Positions 11,357-22,854 of a stretch of DNA of 64,000 nucleotides are shown here, piece by piece. The DNA comes from Pseudoscleropodium purum (lineage: Eukaryota > Streptophyta > Bryopsida > Hypnales > Brachytheciaceae): contig OZ017799.1 in assembly GCA_963969395.1 (NCBI GenBank), positions 17,858,501 to 17,922,500 of the forward strand, written 5' to 3'. Positions within the stretch are counted from its first letter, which is position 1. Every line of letters begins with the position of its first letter. The notes under the pieces were generated by a model. It saw only the letters and a list, made by a program, of their open reading frames with translations, had not been told where the DNA came from and searched no databases. Both the position numbers and the translations under genes were made by a program.

Positions 11357-11430
11357 CAGGGTTTAGGGCGGACCGGGTGGTCGGGGCGAATAGGGCGAGC
11401 GAAATGGTCAAGGCAGTTTGCTGGATTGCA
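11357..11430 (+). mobile_element. Probable hAT-type MITE fragment
   Basis: The segment begins CAGGGTTTAGGGCGGACC, like the left end of the GC-rich hAT-type family, and keeps its GGGGCGG-rich style for about 70 bases. There is no right end. It lies just upstream of the first visible NRPA1 exon, close to where homology to that gene begins. Confidence 0.4.
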
Positions 11431-11557
11431 GTTTGCTGCATTTGCTGGACATTGCCTTAGTTACGTATATCCGGCATTTAATTAAGCTATGAAATTATGA
11501 TAAATTACCGATGGCAGTATTCTCTCTGTTCCTTTACAAAGTCGATATGTATTGCAG

Positions 11558-14500
11558 AACCAAGACCTCGTATCATTAAGGCTGGGAAAAGCCCAGATGG
11601 AGAGGCCTACACAGCGAAAGAAAAAACACAAACATGCAGCAGTAGAACATGAAGATCCGGTTGAGAATAAGGATGATCCAGCGACAGAAGAATCCCTCGA
11701 AGCTATGTCTAAGGCTTTTGAAGACAAGGTGGAGGGATTTATCGATAGTGGTACTAAAACAAAGGCAGACAAGAAGCGGTTGCATCTTAGAAGTCACAAA
11801 GCTAGGGAAGACTTTAGATATCTGATGTCGCTGAAATATGCTTCCAGTCTCGCTCAACCAGGTGAACCAGTTGGATGTCTAGCTGCTCAGTCAGTGGGAG
11901 AACCTTCAACTCAGATGACGTACGCAATTTTTTCTTTCACTCTTTTTCTTTCTGTATTAGGATTTGGAAATTTGAGATTCCATTCTTTTCAATATCTTGC
12001 TCCGTTGCTGTTGTCATCATTTCTGACGGATTTCTTGATTTTGAGGATGAGATTATTTTTTTCTATCTGGACTTGACTAATATCTTTATATCTCTAACGT
12101 TTTTTCAGTATTCTCAAGTTCGGAGTGTTCTTGATTCATGAGTCAATAATGCGCTGAATCTCTGTCTTCTCGTTTTTATGCTCAGATTGAATACTTTTCA
12201 TTTTGCGGGACGAGGAGAGATGAATGTGACACTTGGTATACCTAGATTGCGAGAAATATTAATGACAGCATCAACGGATATTTCCACACCTATCATGACT
12301 TGCCCTTTGTTGCTCGGAAAAACCAGGTAAATTTTCGATTTACTTCAGCACTGCAGGTACTGCATGTGAGAGTGAAGTGCAAATCATTAAGTTACTGCCA
12401 GATGTTTCGTCAACTGTATCAAACACTAGAAAAACTGGTCAAGCTCCTAACCTGTACAGAAAATTAGATTTTTATTGTTATCTAGCTTTTTGAAATCTCA
12501 AATCTGTTAAGAACGACTCAATAGAAAGTCATCATGAAGTTGTGTGGATATTTAGCAACTTGAAGTTTGCTTATTTGGTCTGTGAGGTGTCCCATCCAAG
12601 ATAGTTGGGAGTGCCAAACCTGCGAAGCGAATTCCAAGATGAGTAGGTGCAAGCATTTCCTCTGGTCATTCATGGTGGTCACATTGATGAAAGGTTCTCT
12701 TCGTTCACAGAGAGGATGCAGAGAGGCTTGCAACCAAGTTGAGGAAGTTTCGTTTAATAGATTTACTAGAAAGTGTGGAGGTTGGAGAAGTTCCCTTTGC
12801 TGTTCGAAACGGTCAACCCTCGAAGATTTTTAAGGTGCGGCTGAAAGTTTATCCGCCTCACCGTTATCCGCCTCATTTAGATCTGGATCTTGAAGAGATC
12901 GAGGAGGTTGTTCGGGAACAATTTATTCCCAGGCTGATAAAGGAGATGAAGAAATCTTTCCAGTCAAGATCTGGAACGAGGAAAGAAGATATTATTCAAG
13001 TAGTTCAACGATCACAAACAGGAGAAGGAGCTGGAGCAGAAACTCTTGATAACGGTATGTTTACTTTTGATAATTCTTCTTCGTTTTAGTTTTGACATTT
13101 AATTGTATACGCTCAAGTCTCTTCAGCTCACATGTCCAATACTCCTCATCGACTGCTGCGATAATATCTTAGTGCTCTATGGTGCTCTTCTGTGCCAGGT
13201 ACTGAAGATGGAGAAGAACGAAAACGGGGAAAGAAGGGGATGGACGTGGACGTTGGGGAAACTCAGGAAGACGAAGATGATGAAGAGGGTGGTGATGAAG
13301 AAGGTGCAGATGCTGAGAAGCGAAGAGGTCAGGACAACGATGAGAGAGGATACGATGACGATGTGGATGATGCTGAGAAAGAGATCGCTGAGAAAACCAA
13401 AGAAAAAGATATACAGGAGCAGGTTTGATTTTTTCGAGCCATTAGGGTGAATGGCAGTTCCAAATGTTCTATATTCTACTTTTGGAGTTGAATTTTTTTG
13501 GGCCCCAAATGATATTTCGTCCGCCTGGATTGCTCTGGAATTCTGTAGAATACTCATCGAGATACTTGAACAGGCTGTTGATGGAGACGCCGGAGACGAC
13601 GAACAGGCAATGACAGAGAATGTAGACAGAGATCGTTTGTACGACGAGGAAGATGAAGGGGTAGATTCAGCCATGGTACCTCGGACACCTGATTTGCCAA
13701 GGAAAGATTCTGTAAAGAAAGTTTCTACTTCCAAGGGCCAAGGGTCACAGAAGGAGGTTGATGGGGCAGATACTTTGGCTGTCGATGGGAATGTGTTTGA
13801 TATGCAGTTTACTGTGAAGTTGTCGACTCCCCATATTATCCTGGCTGAGGTAACCTGTGGATTAGTTGATGAATTTCCTGCTAGCCATTTGCGATGTGAT
13901 GTCCCGTAATCTCGTTTATGAGAAAGGTTCCTGTGTATGGGAATTTACTCATGGTATATGGTCCGGTGGCGCTTTATCACCTAGCGCTGTTCGTTGGAAA
14001 CCCTAATCGACATCCCAGATTCTGGAACACTCGATTAAAATGGATAAGATGCCTTGACTTTTTTGCACTGCATTGTTTTTCATGTGTTATATGAATGAAC
14101 CTATACACAAGAAATGTAGGCAGATATTGGACGAAAGATTTTTTACACTCTATATCCTCGCAGATTGTAGAGAAGATAGCATCCCAGGTGTCTGTGCGAG
14201 CAGTGGCTGGAATTGAAAAATGTGCTGTGATCGACTTCAAGGGCAATTCGTCCAATCCTGCATTGCAGACAGATGGTGTCAACTTCGAGGGTATATGGAC
14301 GCTCTCTGACGACCTTGAGCTGAATCAGCTTACCACGAATAATGTGGCATCCATGCTGAAGGTGGTGTCCACTTCATGACTTTTTGCTGGGATTCTGTTG
14401 CTGATGGGGGATCCATAAGTATGAAAGTATTGTTGACAGCATTTTCTTTTCCTGGAGTCTCTGGCTATTGCTGTTTGGCGAACTCTTTGTTTTTTACTAA

Positions 14501-14880
14501 AATTTCGTTTCTGCATTCAACTACAGGTTTACGGAGTAGAGGCATGCCGGGCTACAATCCTTTCGGAAGTGCAGGCTGTATTTGGATCATATGGTATCTC
14601 AGTGAACCCACGGCATCTGGCCTTGATAGCGGACTTCATGACCTTTCAAGGCGGTTACCGGGCCTGTAACAGGTTGGGTATCAATTCAAGCCCATCGCCG
14701 TTTCTGAAAATGAGCTTTGAAACCGCCACTGTGTTCCTCATGGACGCCACTCTGCAGAAGCATTCAGATTACCTGGAGTCGCCTTCCGCTAGGATTGTTA
14801 TGGGGAGAATCGTTGAGATGGGAACCGGTTCATTTGACCTTCTACAGAACATTGATTCAATGATAGCAGCTCAAGGGTAA
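11558..14880 (+). CDS. NRPA1: Largest subunit of RNA polymerase I (3' seven exons only)
   Basis: Predicted exons are 11558-11919, 12186-12326, 12711-13054, 13199-13422, 13574-13849, 14164-14361 and 14527-14880. All use GT-AG borders in compatible phases and give 632 residues plus TAA. The product is the catalytic largest subunit of RNA polymerase I, which makes the rRNA precursor in the nucleolus. The diagnostic motif is [10 protein letters not shown] followed by [13 protein letters not shown], spliced to [20 protein letters not shown] (Rpb1 domain 5). Next come [15 protein letters not shown], an acidic Asp/Glu-rich insert typical of the Pol I subunit, and the C-terminal [20 protein letters not shown] and [17 protein letters not shown]. 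Family members are about 1,650 residues, so roughly the N-terminal 1,000 are missing: upstream of the acceptor at 11556-11557 no further exon is visible. The gene is either split by a very long intron or truncated. Confidence 0.88.
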
Positions 14881-15155
14881 CTAATCGGGTAAATAATGCA
14901 GCGACTCTCTGGACTCATCAATTCCGTTTGCATTCATTGCAATGCAGGCGCTTGCCGTGCATAAAGGGGCACTATTGTCCTTTTTTGGCAAACAGATCGC
15001 TTACCAAATTATATGTCCTTGATTCTAAACAAGAGGGACTGTTGCATTATTTGTGCAACATGGCTAGTACAAGCGAAATCCTCACATGAGCAGAAAGGGA
15101 AGAATTTTGACCATCTTCAACCTTTCTTTGACACGACTGAGAACAGGCACAACAG

Positions 15156-15340
15156 AATGAAGAAAATGTCTTTGAAGAGTTATATGACGAGCGGCTTGCT
15201 AATGCACTGCAGAATGCAGAGTGTGACATAGATTATAGTAGAGTAGATGCAAAGAATCGTTCGAGTATTGAACTAGTTTGCGCTTCTGAACCTCTTCCGA
15301 ACACCTGTCTCAAATTTTCATTTGTAGAAGAGTTTTGACG
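15156..15340 (+). other. Possible isolated terminal exon
   Basis: After an AG acceptor-like CACAACAG, a frame beginning NEENVFEELYDERL and containing LANALQNAECDIDYS runs to a TGA at about 15338-15340. Its composition is protein-like, but no upstream exon, domain or family is recognised. It may be a relic of another gene or chance. Confidence 0.2.
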
Positions 15341-16129
15341 TGAATCAGAGTCCATATTTTGGGCCAAGTTGGGGTTAACTCCATCTTTAAACATATTGGA
15401 TACAGCAAACCTATGATTAACTCCGAAAGGATGTTGAAAGCATTTGAGCCCTTGTTGTAGAACATGTATTTTTGGATACGACAATATATTTGACGATGCT
15501 ATCCTACACAGGTCCAATTGGTGTGAAATTTTTTTTGAAACCTTCAAGTTTTTTGGCAGTACTCTCTAATTTTTCCACACATGCACAAGAGAAATAGGCC
15601 AAACCGGTCAATCTGAATGGATACAGTGTGTTTGCAAGGGTTGAGAAATGCTCCGAATCCCTCCCCAATTTTTGCGTTACATGGGGAAGGAAGTGGAGCA
15701 CATGCCATTGCTGAATATGAACAATCGCATTTAATTTCTGAAAATTCTTTTTACGTTGTTACCCTGAAAAATGAAAGACACTTGATGAATACAAGAGGAA
15801 GTGTAACTTAGATGCACACAAGAGGATGCATCAGTACAAACATGTGGTCTCGGAGTGAGACTAGCAACCTCCACTTGTGTGGACAAGACTTTCATTCTTC
15901 AATGGTGACATGTGGTCCTTCTCCATCGCCCTTCAATCCTTCGTGAAGGACAAAAGATTTTCCTTTAACCCATAAACATGCAATAGACATTTTGGGGTTG
16001 ATGAATGACAAAGAATCTCTCCATGCCAAACATACGTGCAACTACTTATCCTCCAAATTTTGTGAGAAAAGGGAAGATCTTCTACAATAGCTTGACTTCC
16101 AATGAATGCTTTTTCATTTTTTGGAGGTT

Positions 16130-16265
16130 ATTTGCATGATATGTTACAAAAAGTTATTGCAGTATATGTGATTTCCAATGAACTGCAAGCAACCCGAACA
16201 GCTCAAAAAATTTCTTCAAAAATCACTTTTAAGAAAAATTAAAATTTGAAATTGGTTCTGTAGAT
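16130..16265 (+). mobile_element. piggyBac-like MITE fragment (PB1 family)
   Basis: An internal segment resembles the PB1 copies: GATATGTTACAAAAAGTTATTGCA, then a run of A-rich codons and AAAATTTGAAATTGGTTCTGTAGAT. Neither terminus is present. The assignment rests on matching order of words with 22995-23110 and 47925-48030. Confidence 0.5.
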
Positions 16266-16413
16266 CGGGTGTTGGTATGTGTAAAAATAGGCTACTTGTA
16301 AGGGATCCTCCACTACATATCTTGTCGATCACTGCAGTTCACGTACTAGCTGATCTCTTCATCAGTTGATCCCATTCAATTCTCAGTGTCTGTGGCCAGC
16401 TAGTTGAAATTCA

Positions 16414-16900
16414 CCCAGATTCTGGAATACTCGATTAAAATGGATAAGAACTAGCTGTCGTCCTTAATTACAGATGCCATGACTTTTCTGCACAACATTG
16501 TTATTTATGTGTTGTATAAATGATCGAACGTACACACAAGACTACGCAGGCAGATAATTAGAAGGAGATGTAGACTTACACTCTATAACGGTCCTCGCAG
16601 ATTGTAGAGAAGACAGCATCCCAGGTGTCTGCGCAAGCAGTGGCTGCAATTGAAAAAGTAATGTGCTATGATCGACAGGCCGGTTTCAAGGGAAATTCCT
16701 CCAATCCTGCATTAATTGCAGACAGATGGTGTCAACTTCGAGGTTGTATGGATGCTCTCTGACGACCTTGACCTGAATCAGCTTACCACGAATAATGTGG
16801 CATCCATGCTGAAGGTGGTGTCCACTTCATGACTAAATTCTGTGATTTCTCGTGCTGATGGGGATCCATATTCAGCATGGAAGTAGTGCTGACAGAACCA
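16414..16900 (+). pseudogene. Duplicate of NRPA1 intron 5 and exon 6, decayed
   Basis: The stretch aligns with 14014-14420 of NRPA1. It starts with CCCAGATTCTGGAA.ACTCGA, includes the exon start CGCAGATTGTAGAGAAGA, and ends beyond the exon with GAAGGTGGTGTCCACTTC. Small insertions, for example AATT within CTGCATT/GCAGACAG and extra bases after GAAAAAGT, break the frame, so it cannot serve as an alternative exon. It is a local dispersed duplication about 2.4 kb downstream of the source. Confidence 0.8.
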
Positions 16901-17067
16901 CTTCGCTGGTTTAGCCGCAACGGACGTCATTAGCAGGCTGATTGTCAAGCCGATACTGCAAATTGTTGCCAATTAAATCACTGCCATTGTAAAGTGGGCC
17001 TCTTGTTTCACTCTCTTCAGCTTCTGGTAACGGCGAGGAAGTTGATCGACCACTCCATTTTTTCTTT

Positions 17068-17175
17068 CAAAACTTTCTCAGGTTTTGCATCTTGTCATTC
17101 TAGTCTTGAGTATGGTCTCTTGTTTATGCACACTCAAGACTTTTATGACAAGATCCAAAACCTGAGAAAGTTTTG
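17068..17175. ncRNA. miRNA-precursor-like hairpin
   Basis: Two 44-base arms (17068-17111 and 17132-17175) pair with about four mismatches and no bulge, around a 20-base loop. The outer stem begins CAAAACTTTCTCAGG and pairs with CCTGAGAAAGTTTTG. Arm length, near-perfect pairing and loop size fit a plant MIRNA precursor or a small inverted repeat that yields siRNA. Because it is nearly symmetric, the transcribed strand cannot be told. No mature sequence is recognised. Confidence 0.45.
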
Positions 17176-18115
17176 CTTCAAAAGACCTAATGCTTCAAAA
17201 AACTGTAATTCAACAATTTCACTGAAATCTACTGTGACTCTATTGTCAAATTATGCCACTCCAAGAAGATTCAAGTCATGATTGACTTTGTGATAGCTAG
17301 TGGGTCGCACTGTTACTAGTTTGTGTTCAAAATAACAACGTTGCTCAACACAATCCAACTTGAATGTCTTCCAGAAGCTAAAAAAACATCGGGGTCCTCC
17401 TCGAATTTCTCCACTAATTAAAATTTAATGGCCACTAGATTGATTTCTCTTAATGCAAGGTTTTCGCTATTTTAGTAGTACTTTGAACCTCCATTGATGC
17501 AAGGAACACGAAAGCAATGACAATTTCATTGCTTCGAAATTTGGGTTGGTGATCAGAGACATAGCAATGCACACATGAAAGCTCCCACACCTATTCGTCA
17601 ACATGTTGATTACGTGTGGTCAAAGTTTGCTGATTAGTTTTCTAGTTTATTAATTGTCTAGCTAATGAAGAAAACAGTCAATTTATGTGCTGATTTCATG
17701 GTGAGGGATAAGTTACCCGGGCTTGTGAAATGACTCGCGACAATTTCCTGACCACAACTGAATGGCTGAAACCCCACATGCACTGTAGAGGCCTAGAAAT
17801 TCCACTCCCAGGTTAGCTGGACCGAGGCCGAGAACAGGGAAGATTTTTTGCGGACGCACTACTGTAGCACTACTGTAGCAGTGGTGGTGCCGTCTTTTGC
17901 ACGCCGAGCTTCCCGACAGAGCCCAGGGAAACCCTTTCCTTGTTCTCCGACGTAGTTACTCCACGCACTTGGCCCATACATTCTTGAGGAACGCAAGGGG
18001 CGCTGCCCCCGCTCGCGTAGGCCGGATTCGGGCTCCCCTGCGAATTTCGACTGGTGGGTCGAGGTGAAGTCTCCGCTCTCCTGCTCTTACCGACAAATTG
18101 TAGCCCTCTTCGTGA
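17176..18115. other. Intergenic region with a GC-rich part
   Basis: No coding frame is convincing. From about 17760 the composition becomes GC-richer. A direct repeat of ACTACTGTAGC occurs at about 17859-17880, followed by its partial inverse GCAGTGGTGGTGC, so this piece can fold. It may be a CpG-rich promoter region, but no gene start is seen. Confidence 0.35.
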
Positions 18116-19930
18116 TGCATGCTCGAGAGCAGCTTGTATTGTGAGTTGTTGTTGCAGTACTTGTCACAGGCTTCCTCGTCTGGCGTTACACATCACGCTC
18201 GGTGCACTCGGTCTTGGTGGTCTGGGCGTTCTAAGTTAAGGTTTTGGTTTCGGTGTGCGGAAGTGGTTTGCTCGATCTTGGATACTAATCTGTGGCGATA
18301 TTCTCTCTTGCAGAGCCGTGAAGCCATTGAGGGAAAAACATCCTGCAAGCTCCGTGCGAATTCTCGCCTCCAAGGTACGAGCGTCTGCATTTGCATCTCT
18401 GTCGGTATGGTTGGGATTGAGATGTCTGACTTGATTGGTTGATTTTGCTGAGAATTGAGTTGTCTGACATTGGGGCAAGCAAGTTCTGATCGGTTGTTAT
18501 GCAACTTTGTTGATCTCCGTTGACATAATTAGTTGGGTAGATTCTGCAGGGTACGACTTACCCAGTTTGCGATTTAAGGTTGGCCTGCCATGGGCAAACA
18601 ATCTTGATGCAATGCACCACAACCGCGGCTTGGGTTCTTTAGGTGACAGAGTGTCATGTGAATCATTTGCTTAGGGTGGTCTAGACCAGCTTTGTCCGAG
18701 CAGAATATGCATATGGAACAGGGAGTGATACTTCAATTATGAAGGTTTCACTGCAAATGACACCAACTAGCACGGTTTGCAAAACACACCATCGGTTGGG
18801 TTCGTTGTTTCAAGTCTTGAACCCAGTGTTTTCTTCCTTTCTTTCTGAACGTATGAAAAGCTTAAAATATGATGTGTTTCACTTTGTTTTGCAGGCATAC
18901 TTTGACATTGTTCCTGCCCTGTGGACTTCACTTACACTCTTGTCTCTCCATCGAGAGCATTTGTTTGAGGAACTACGGTTGGTGTTCTAACGAGTGTGGT
19001 GCTTTTAGAGGAGAATTGTGGTCAACCTTTCCCATTTGTTTGCTGTGACGTTCTAATGTTCTTATCCATGAAAGCATCGAGGGGAATAATGCTATGCATA
19101 ATGCAAGTCCTCAAGTTTACGTAACAGTTGTAGCCTTTGTAGCGTTGTTAGCATTTTGGAGTACATGAGTAGCTTGTATTATGAGTTGTTTTGTACTATT
19201 CATGCATGTCTCCTCGGTTGTTGTTACATATCATGTTGCCTAAGTTCGTGGTTTGGGATTCCAGTTTTGAATTGCAATAGTGATCATGTTTGACTTGTAG
19301 GTTCCCATGTGCGGCAGTGTTCCATCTTGTAGATCTGTGAAGCTATCAAGGGAGTAAAACTTTGCACAATGCAAATTCTCACCTATAGGTGCTAGTTATA
19401 CCATGTACATTTTTCTCTGTATTGTGATGAGTATAATGTCTATCTTGATTGTTTTGGGGATAAGTTTGCTGAAAATTGATTCAAGCTAGTTCATATTCCT
19501 TATGTTTCTCCATCTTTTGCAACTTGTCCATTTAGGTCGTCTTCATTAGTTGGGATTTTTTATGGACATTTTCTTGGGCAGTTTGTGATGAAAGATAGCC
19601 TTGCCATGGCCAAGAAGTTTAGTTATAAACCTCCATAGACAAGGGCTTAGAGTGGTGATTACCTTTTCTTCAATTGTAAGAGCAAAGGGCTATAGAGCAT
19701 CCTCAACTTATAGACCAAGTTTGTTTGATTGAAGTGTTGTGGCTAATCTTTACTCTTTGTTTGGGGTGACATTCTAGTGTGCAGAGTTATAAAGGCATTG
19801 AAGTAATCAAGTGTTGCATTGTATAAGTCTTCAAGTTCAAGTTTTGGTTGTAGCGTTGCTAGCATTTTGCAAATGCAACTTGGTGTTGGTTGATGTAAGT
19901 TTTGATCACATTTGATGTGCTTCTATCTTT
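18116..19930 (+). repeat. Diverged duplicated units of unknown origin
   Basis: Segments recur in the same order with increasing AT content. AGCTTGTATTGTGAGTTGTTGT (18132) matches AGCTTGTATTATGAGTTGTTTT (19171). GTGAAGCCATTGAGGGA (18318) matches GTGAAGCTATCAAGGGA (19337). The block starting GTGGTCAACCTTTCCCATTTGTTTG (19019) matches one near 19739 (TGGCTAATCTTTACTCTTTGTTTG). Later copies differ mostly by C-to-T or G-to-A type changes. An intron-like GT..AG layout can be imagined around 18300-18375, but no protein is recognised. Confidence 0.5.
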
Positions 19931-21503
19931 TGTAAAATATCTATGGGAGTTGTCTAGCTATAGGGGTTCTCTTTCAATGTTGTTTAGACTTTATTTGGAG
20001 TACACATGAGTATGTGGTTTGTGATTATATATAATCTTGTCATGTGATAATTAAACGTAACTAAATGATTACAATGAAAACATTTTGTAATCAAACCCTC
20101 GGCATCCTAAAAGACCAAAATTGATAGGAATTTTATGTAGGTAGGTGACACTATGGTATTAGTAAATGAACTTGACATTGTACTCTCTAAAATTCAATAA
20201 TTTAGTATATTGGTTAATGAAATATAATATTATAATAATGATTTATTATTAAATTATGTAATAAATATGTATTATATATGAAGCATTATTAATATTTGAT
20301 GTTATTTCATAACTTAATTAGTATTGTTTGATAATATCTTTTCATATATATTATAAAGTCGAAACACTTAATTGCAACACCTATTCTCTAAACACCTAAA
20401 AAAGATCCTTCATTGAATCTTTTCACGTCCCCAAACCATAACTTATGAAAAACAATCTATGAAAGTCAAGACATTTTTTGCTTCAAGGGTGTCCAAAGTG
20501 AGTGTAGCATTAAGTATAGGCTATCTTATATTTTCAACTCTGAAAATTTGTAAAATATTATTAGATTGTTGTAATTATGAAGCCACTCAATGTGCTTTTC
20601 TCTTGAATTTGCTAATAATCTTTTCAAAAGAAATTTGTCATTCAATCTTTGAGATAGTGAGACTAGAAAAATTGTAGCTTGTCATGTTGCGACCTTAATC
20701 TATGCTATCACACCTTTATAGAATTTCTTTTACCCCTAGTAGACCTTATTTATTGCAAAATGGTAAAACATCATGTCTAACCTACATTTAGCCTTTCTAA
20801 TTGTGTTCAAATATCAATATATGATATTTTAGATTGTCTATTATTGTAAAAAGAATTGAATTAAATTTAATTCATGGAAAATTGCCATTGTTATAATTTT
20901 TGTAGGAAAAGTGAATAAACTAGTAATTATAGTAAAAAAAATCCAATTACTTTGAATCTTTTTAGGAGGTGTAAATAGCAATGAAAATTGGTGTGAAGAT
21001 TTATCAATCAATGATTTTATATTTTACACCCAAAACACCCTTACCAATGAACTTCAAATCAAATGCCACCTTCAAGTTGAATTTATCCTTTTATATTGCT
21101 GATTTATTTTCTATTGCTTTTGATATTTTTTTAAAATTGAAGGAGAAAAAACAAATTATTGTCACATTTTTAAGTAAAAATTGAAAGTAAATTCTTATCA
21201 ATTATAATACACATTAGAATAATCTGAAATCTTTATTGTAAATAAAGCTTAGATTGAGAAATATAATTTTGAAATAAAAAATTTCAAATTATTTTGAAAG
21301 GAGAAACTATGAATTAGAAACATACAACTTTGTGTATTTTGGACTATTATATAGAGTTTGCAGTTGCAATAATTCTTTTAGTGCTTGGATCTTTTCAAAA
21401 TTTTAAAATAGAGTAGAAACAAAACTTGTCAAGTTTCATATTCTTAATGTAAATCAAATATTCCAATATAGTTAGTTTGAGGGTTGCAATTGAGGTTGAC
21501 TAA
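19931..21503. other. Very AT-rich intergenic region
   Basis: No gene, TIR or strong repeat is recognised. Open frames here are short and of low-complexity composition. Confidence 0.5.
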
Positions 21504-22139
21504 GGGGTAGATGCATAGTTGAGTGGCTCAATTTCTTGTCACATCTTGAAAATTGTTAACAACTCATTTTCAAATTGATCTATGGGGCACTTAAATTTAT
21601 TTTTTTCTATGAAACAACTTGATTTAAGTAAATTAACTTGATGTCTAATAGTCCTATGATTTTTTAATTTTTCTTTTACATAATATGTGAGTGCTAGGGA
21701 CTTTTGAATAAAAGTGGATGTGACAAATCTATTGTTAGCAAAATTGAAAAGGACTTTTTAAACTCCTTTGCGTTAATTAAATGAATTATCGTAACATATG
21801 TTTCTAATAGAATTTGAACTAATGCTTTTAGAAAACAATGACTTGTAATGTAGATCTTCTTTATGTGTTTGCTAGGGACTTTTCAATGATTTTTTAAATA
21901 TTGTATTTTATAAATTCCTTTTCTCTTAGCCAATAATTTTTTCCAAAAATGATTTTTCCTAAAGTACAATAATTTTCAAGGTCTACAAGTGCTTGAAAAG
22001 CTAAATACTTTTAGAATTTAAAAAAAAATTCTTGTAGAATGTACTCCCAAGTATTTCACTCTCAAGCATTTTACTCATAGAAAAAGACTTTTGGGGCTAA
22101 CTTTCACCAAAAATGAACCACTCAACTATGCATCTACTC
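21504..22139 (+). mobile_element. MITE with TAA target duplication
   Basis: The 636-bp element has terminal inverted repeats of about 25 bp. The left end reads GGGGTAGATGCATAGTTGAG; the right end is the inverse of GAGTAGATGCATAGTTGAG. It is flanked by TAA at 21501-21503 and 22140-22142. A 3-bp TAA duplication with G-rich ends points to the PIF/Harbinger (Tourist-like) group. The interior is AT-rich and non-coding. Confidence 0.6.
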
Positions 22140-22646
22140 TAAGGTTCATCTTTTGTTTTGGATGTACGGAGCTTTAGGGGTTAAAATAGGGCATGGGATT
22201 ATGATTGCTTTTTCTATAACCATGGAAGTTGTAGATATTAGAATGTTAGATTTGTCACTTGTTCATTTCATATTTGTCAACTTAGTTTGAGTAGACATTC
22301 ATTTGGATAATTGAGTGGGGGGCTTTGGCTATATGGGTTTCACTACTAATGATGCCCCCTAGTTCATGAAATATATTGTTGTCAAGTTTGTTGATTTCTT
22401 TCTTCAAAATACTTTTAAACATGTTCGATGTCATGGTCTATGCAATTTTGTAATGAAAGCACTAATTACCTAATTGTTGTGTCTATTTGACATTGCTAAT
22501 ATCCATGGGATTTATTTAAGGAAGTTGTCTTCATATCTTGGACTTGTAGTCTTGTTTCAAAGGCAAAACACCTCAAAAGATGTGGGTTTCAAGATTTTCA
22601 AAACCTTAATTCATTACTCTAGACTAGACTTTGTTTGAAAACTTTT

Positions 22647-22724
22647 TTTCGATACAAATGAAACAATATTTCATTGCACGGGTGTAAATTAGAAGCCCGC
22701 CAGCCATAGGTGGCTTGATAGGAG
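22647..22724 (-). mobile_element. 5'-truncated non-LTR retrotransposon insertion
   Basis: A 78-bp insert lies between two identical 20-bp copies of GACTTTGTTTGAAAACTTTT (22627-22646 and 22725-22744). On the minus strand the insert ends with a GTATCGAAA-type tail followed by the A-run, as expected for target-primed reverse transcription by a LINE or a SINE. It is too short to assign to a family. Confidence 0.7.
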
Positions 22725-22854
22725 GACTTTGTTTGAAAACTTTTAAACAATTCTTTAAGAAGGAAAATTTGATCAATGATATTTCATAAGCTTTTGATTG
22801 AGGGATGAAATTTGGTGATGTGGAGAGGGGATTGTAATATCCACTAACTCTCTT

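Larger units (their letters stand above)
14881..16413. other. NRPA1 3' flank and intergenic region
   Basis: The sequence just after the stop should contain the 3' UTR. Around 15155-15337 a short frame is preceded by an AG acceptor (noted separately). Between about 16080 and 16265 a diverged fragment of the PB1 piggyBac-like family can be recognised, with AAAATTTGAAATTGGTTCT at 16239. Nothing else is recognised. Confidence 0.45.

Noticed and set aside
13177..13734. A 185-residue minus-strand frame
   Set aside because: It is antisense to the acidic exons of NRPA1 and reflects their Asp/Glu-rich codon use.
17859..17885. ACTACTGTAGC direct repeat as a regulatory element
   Set aside because: Only two copies, no gene start nearby, and no motif known to me.
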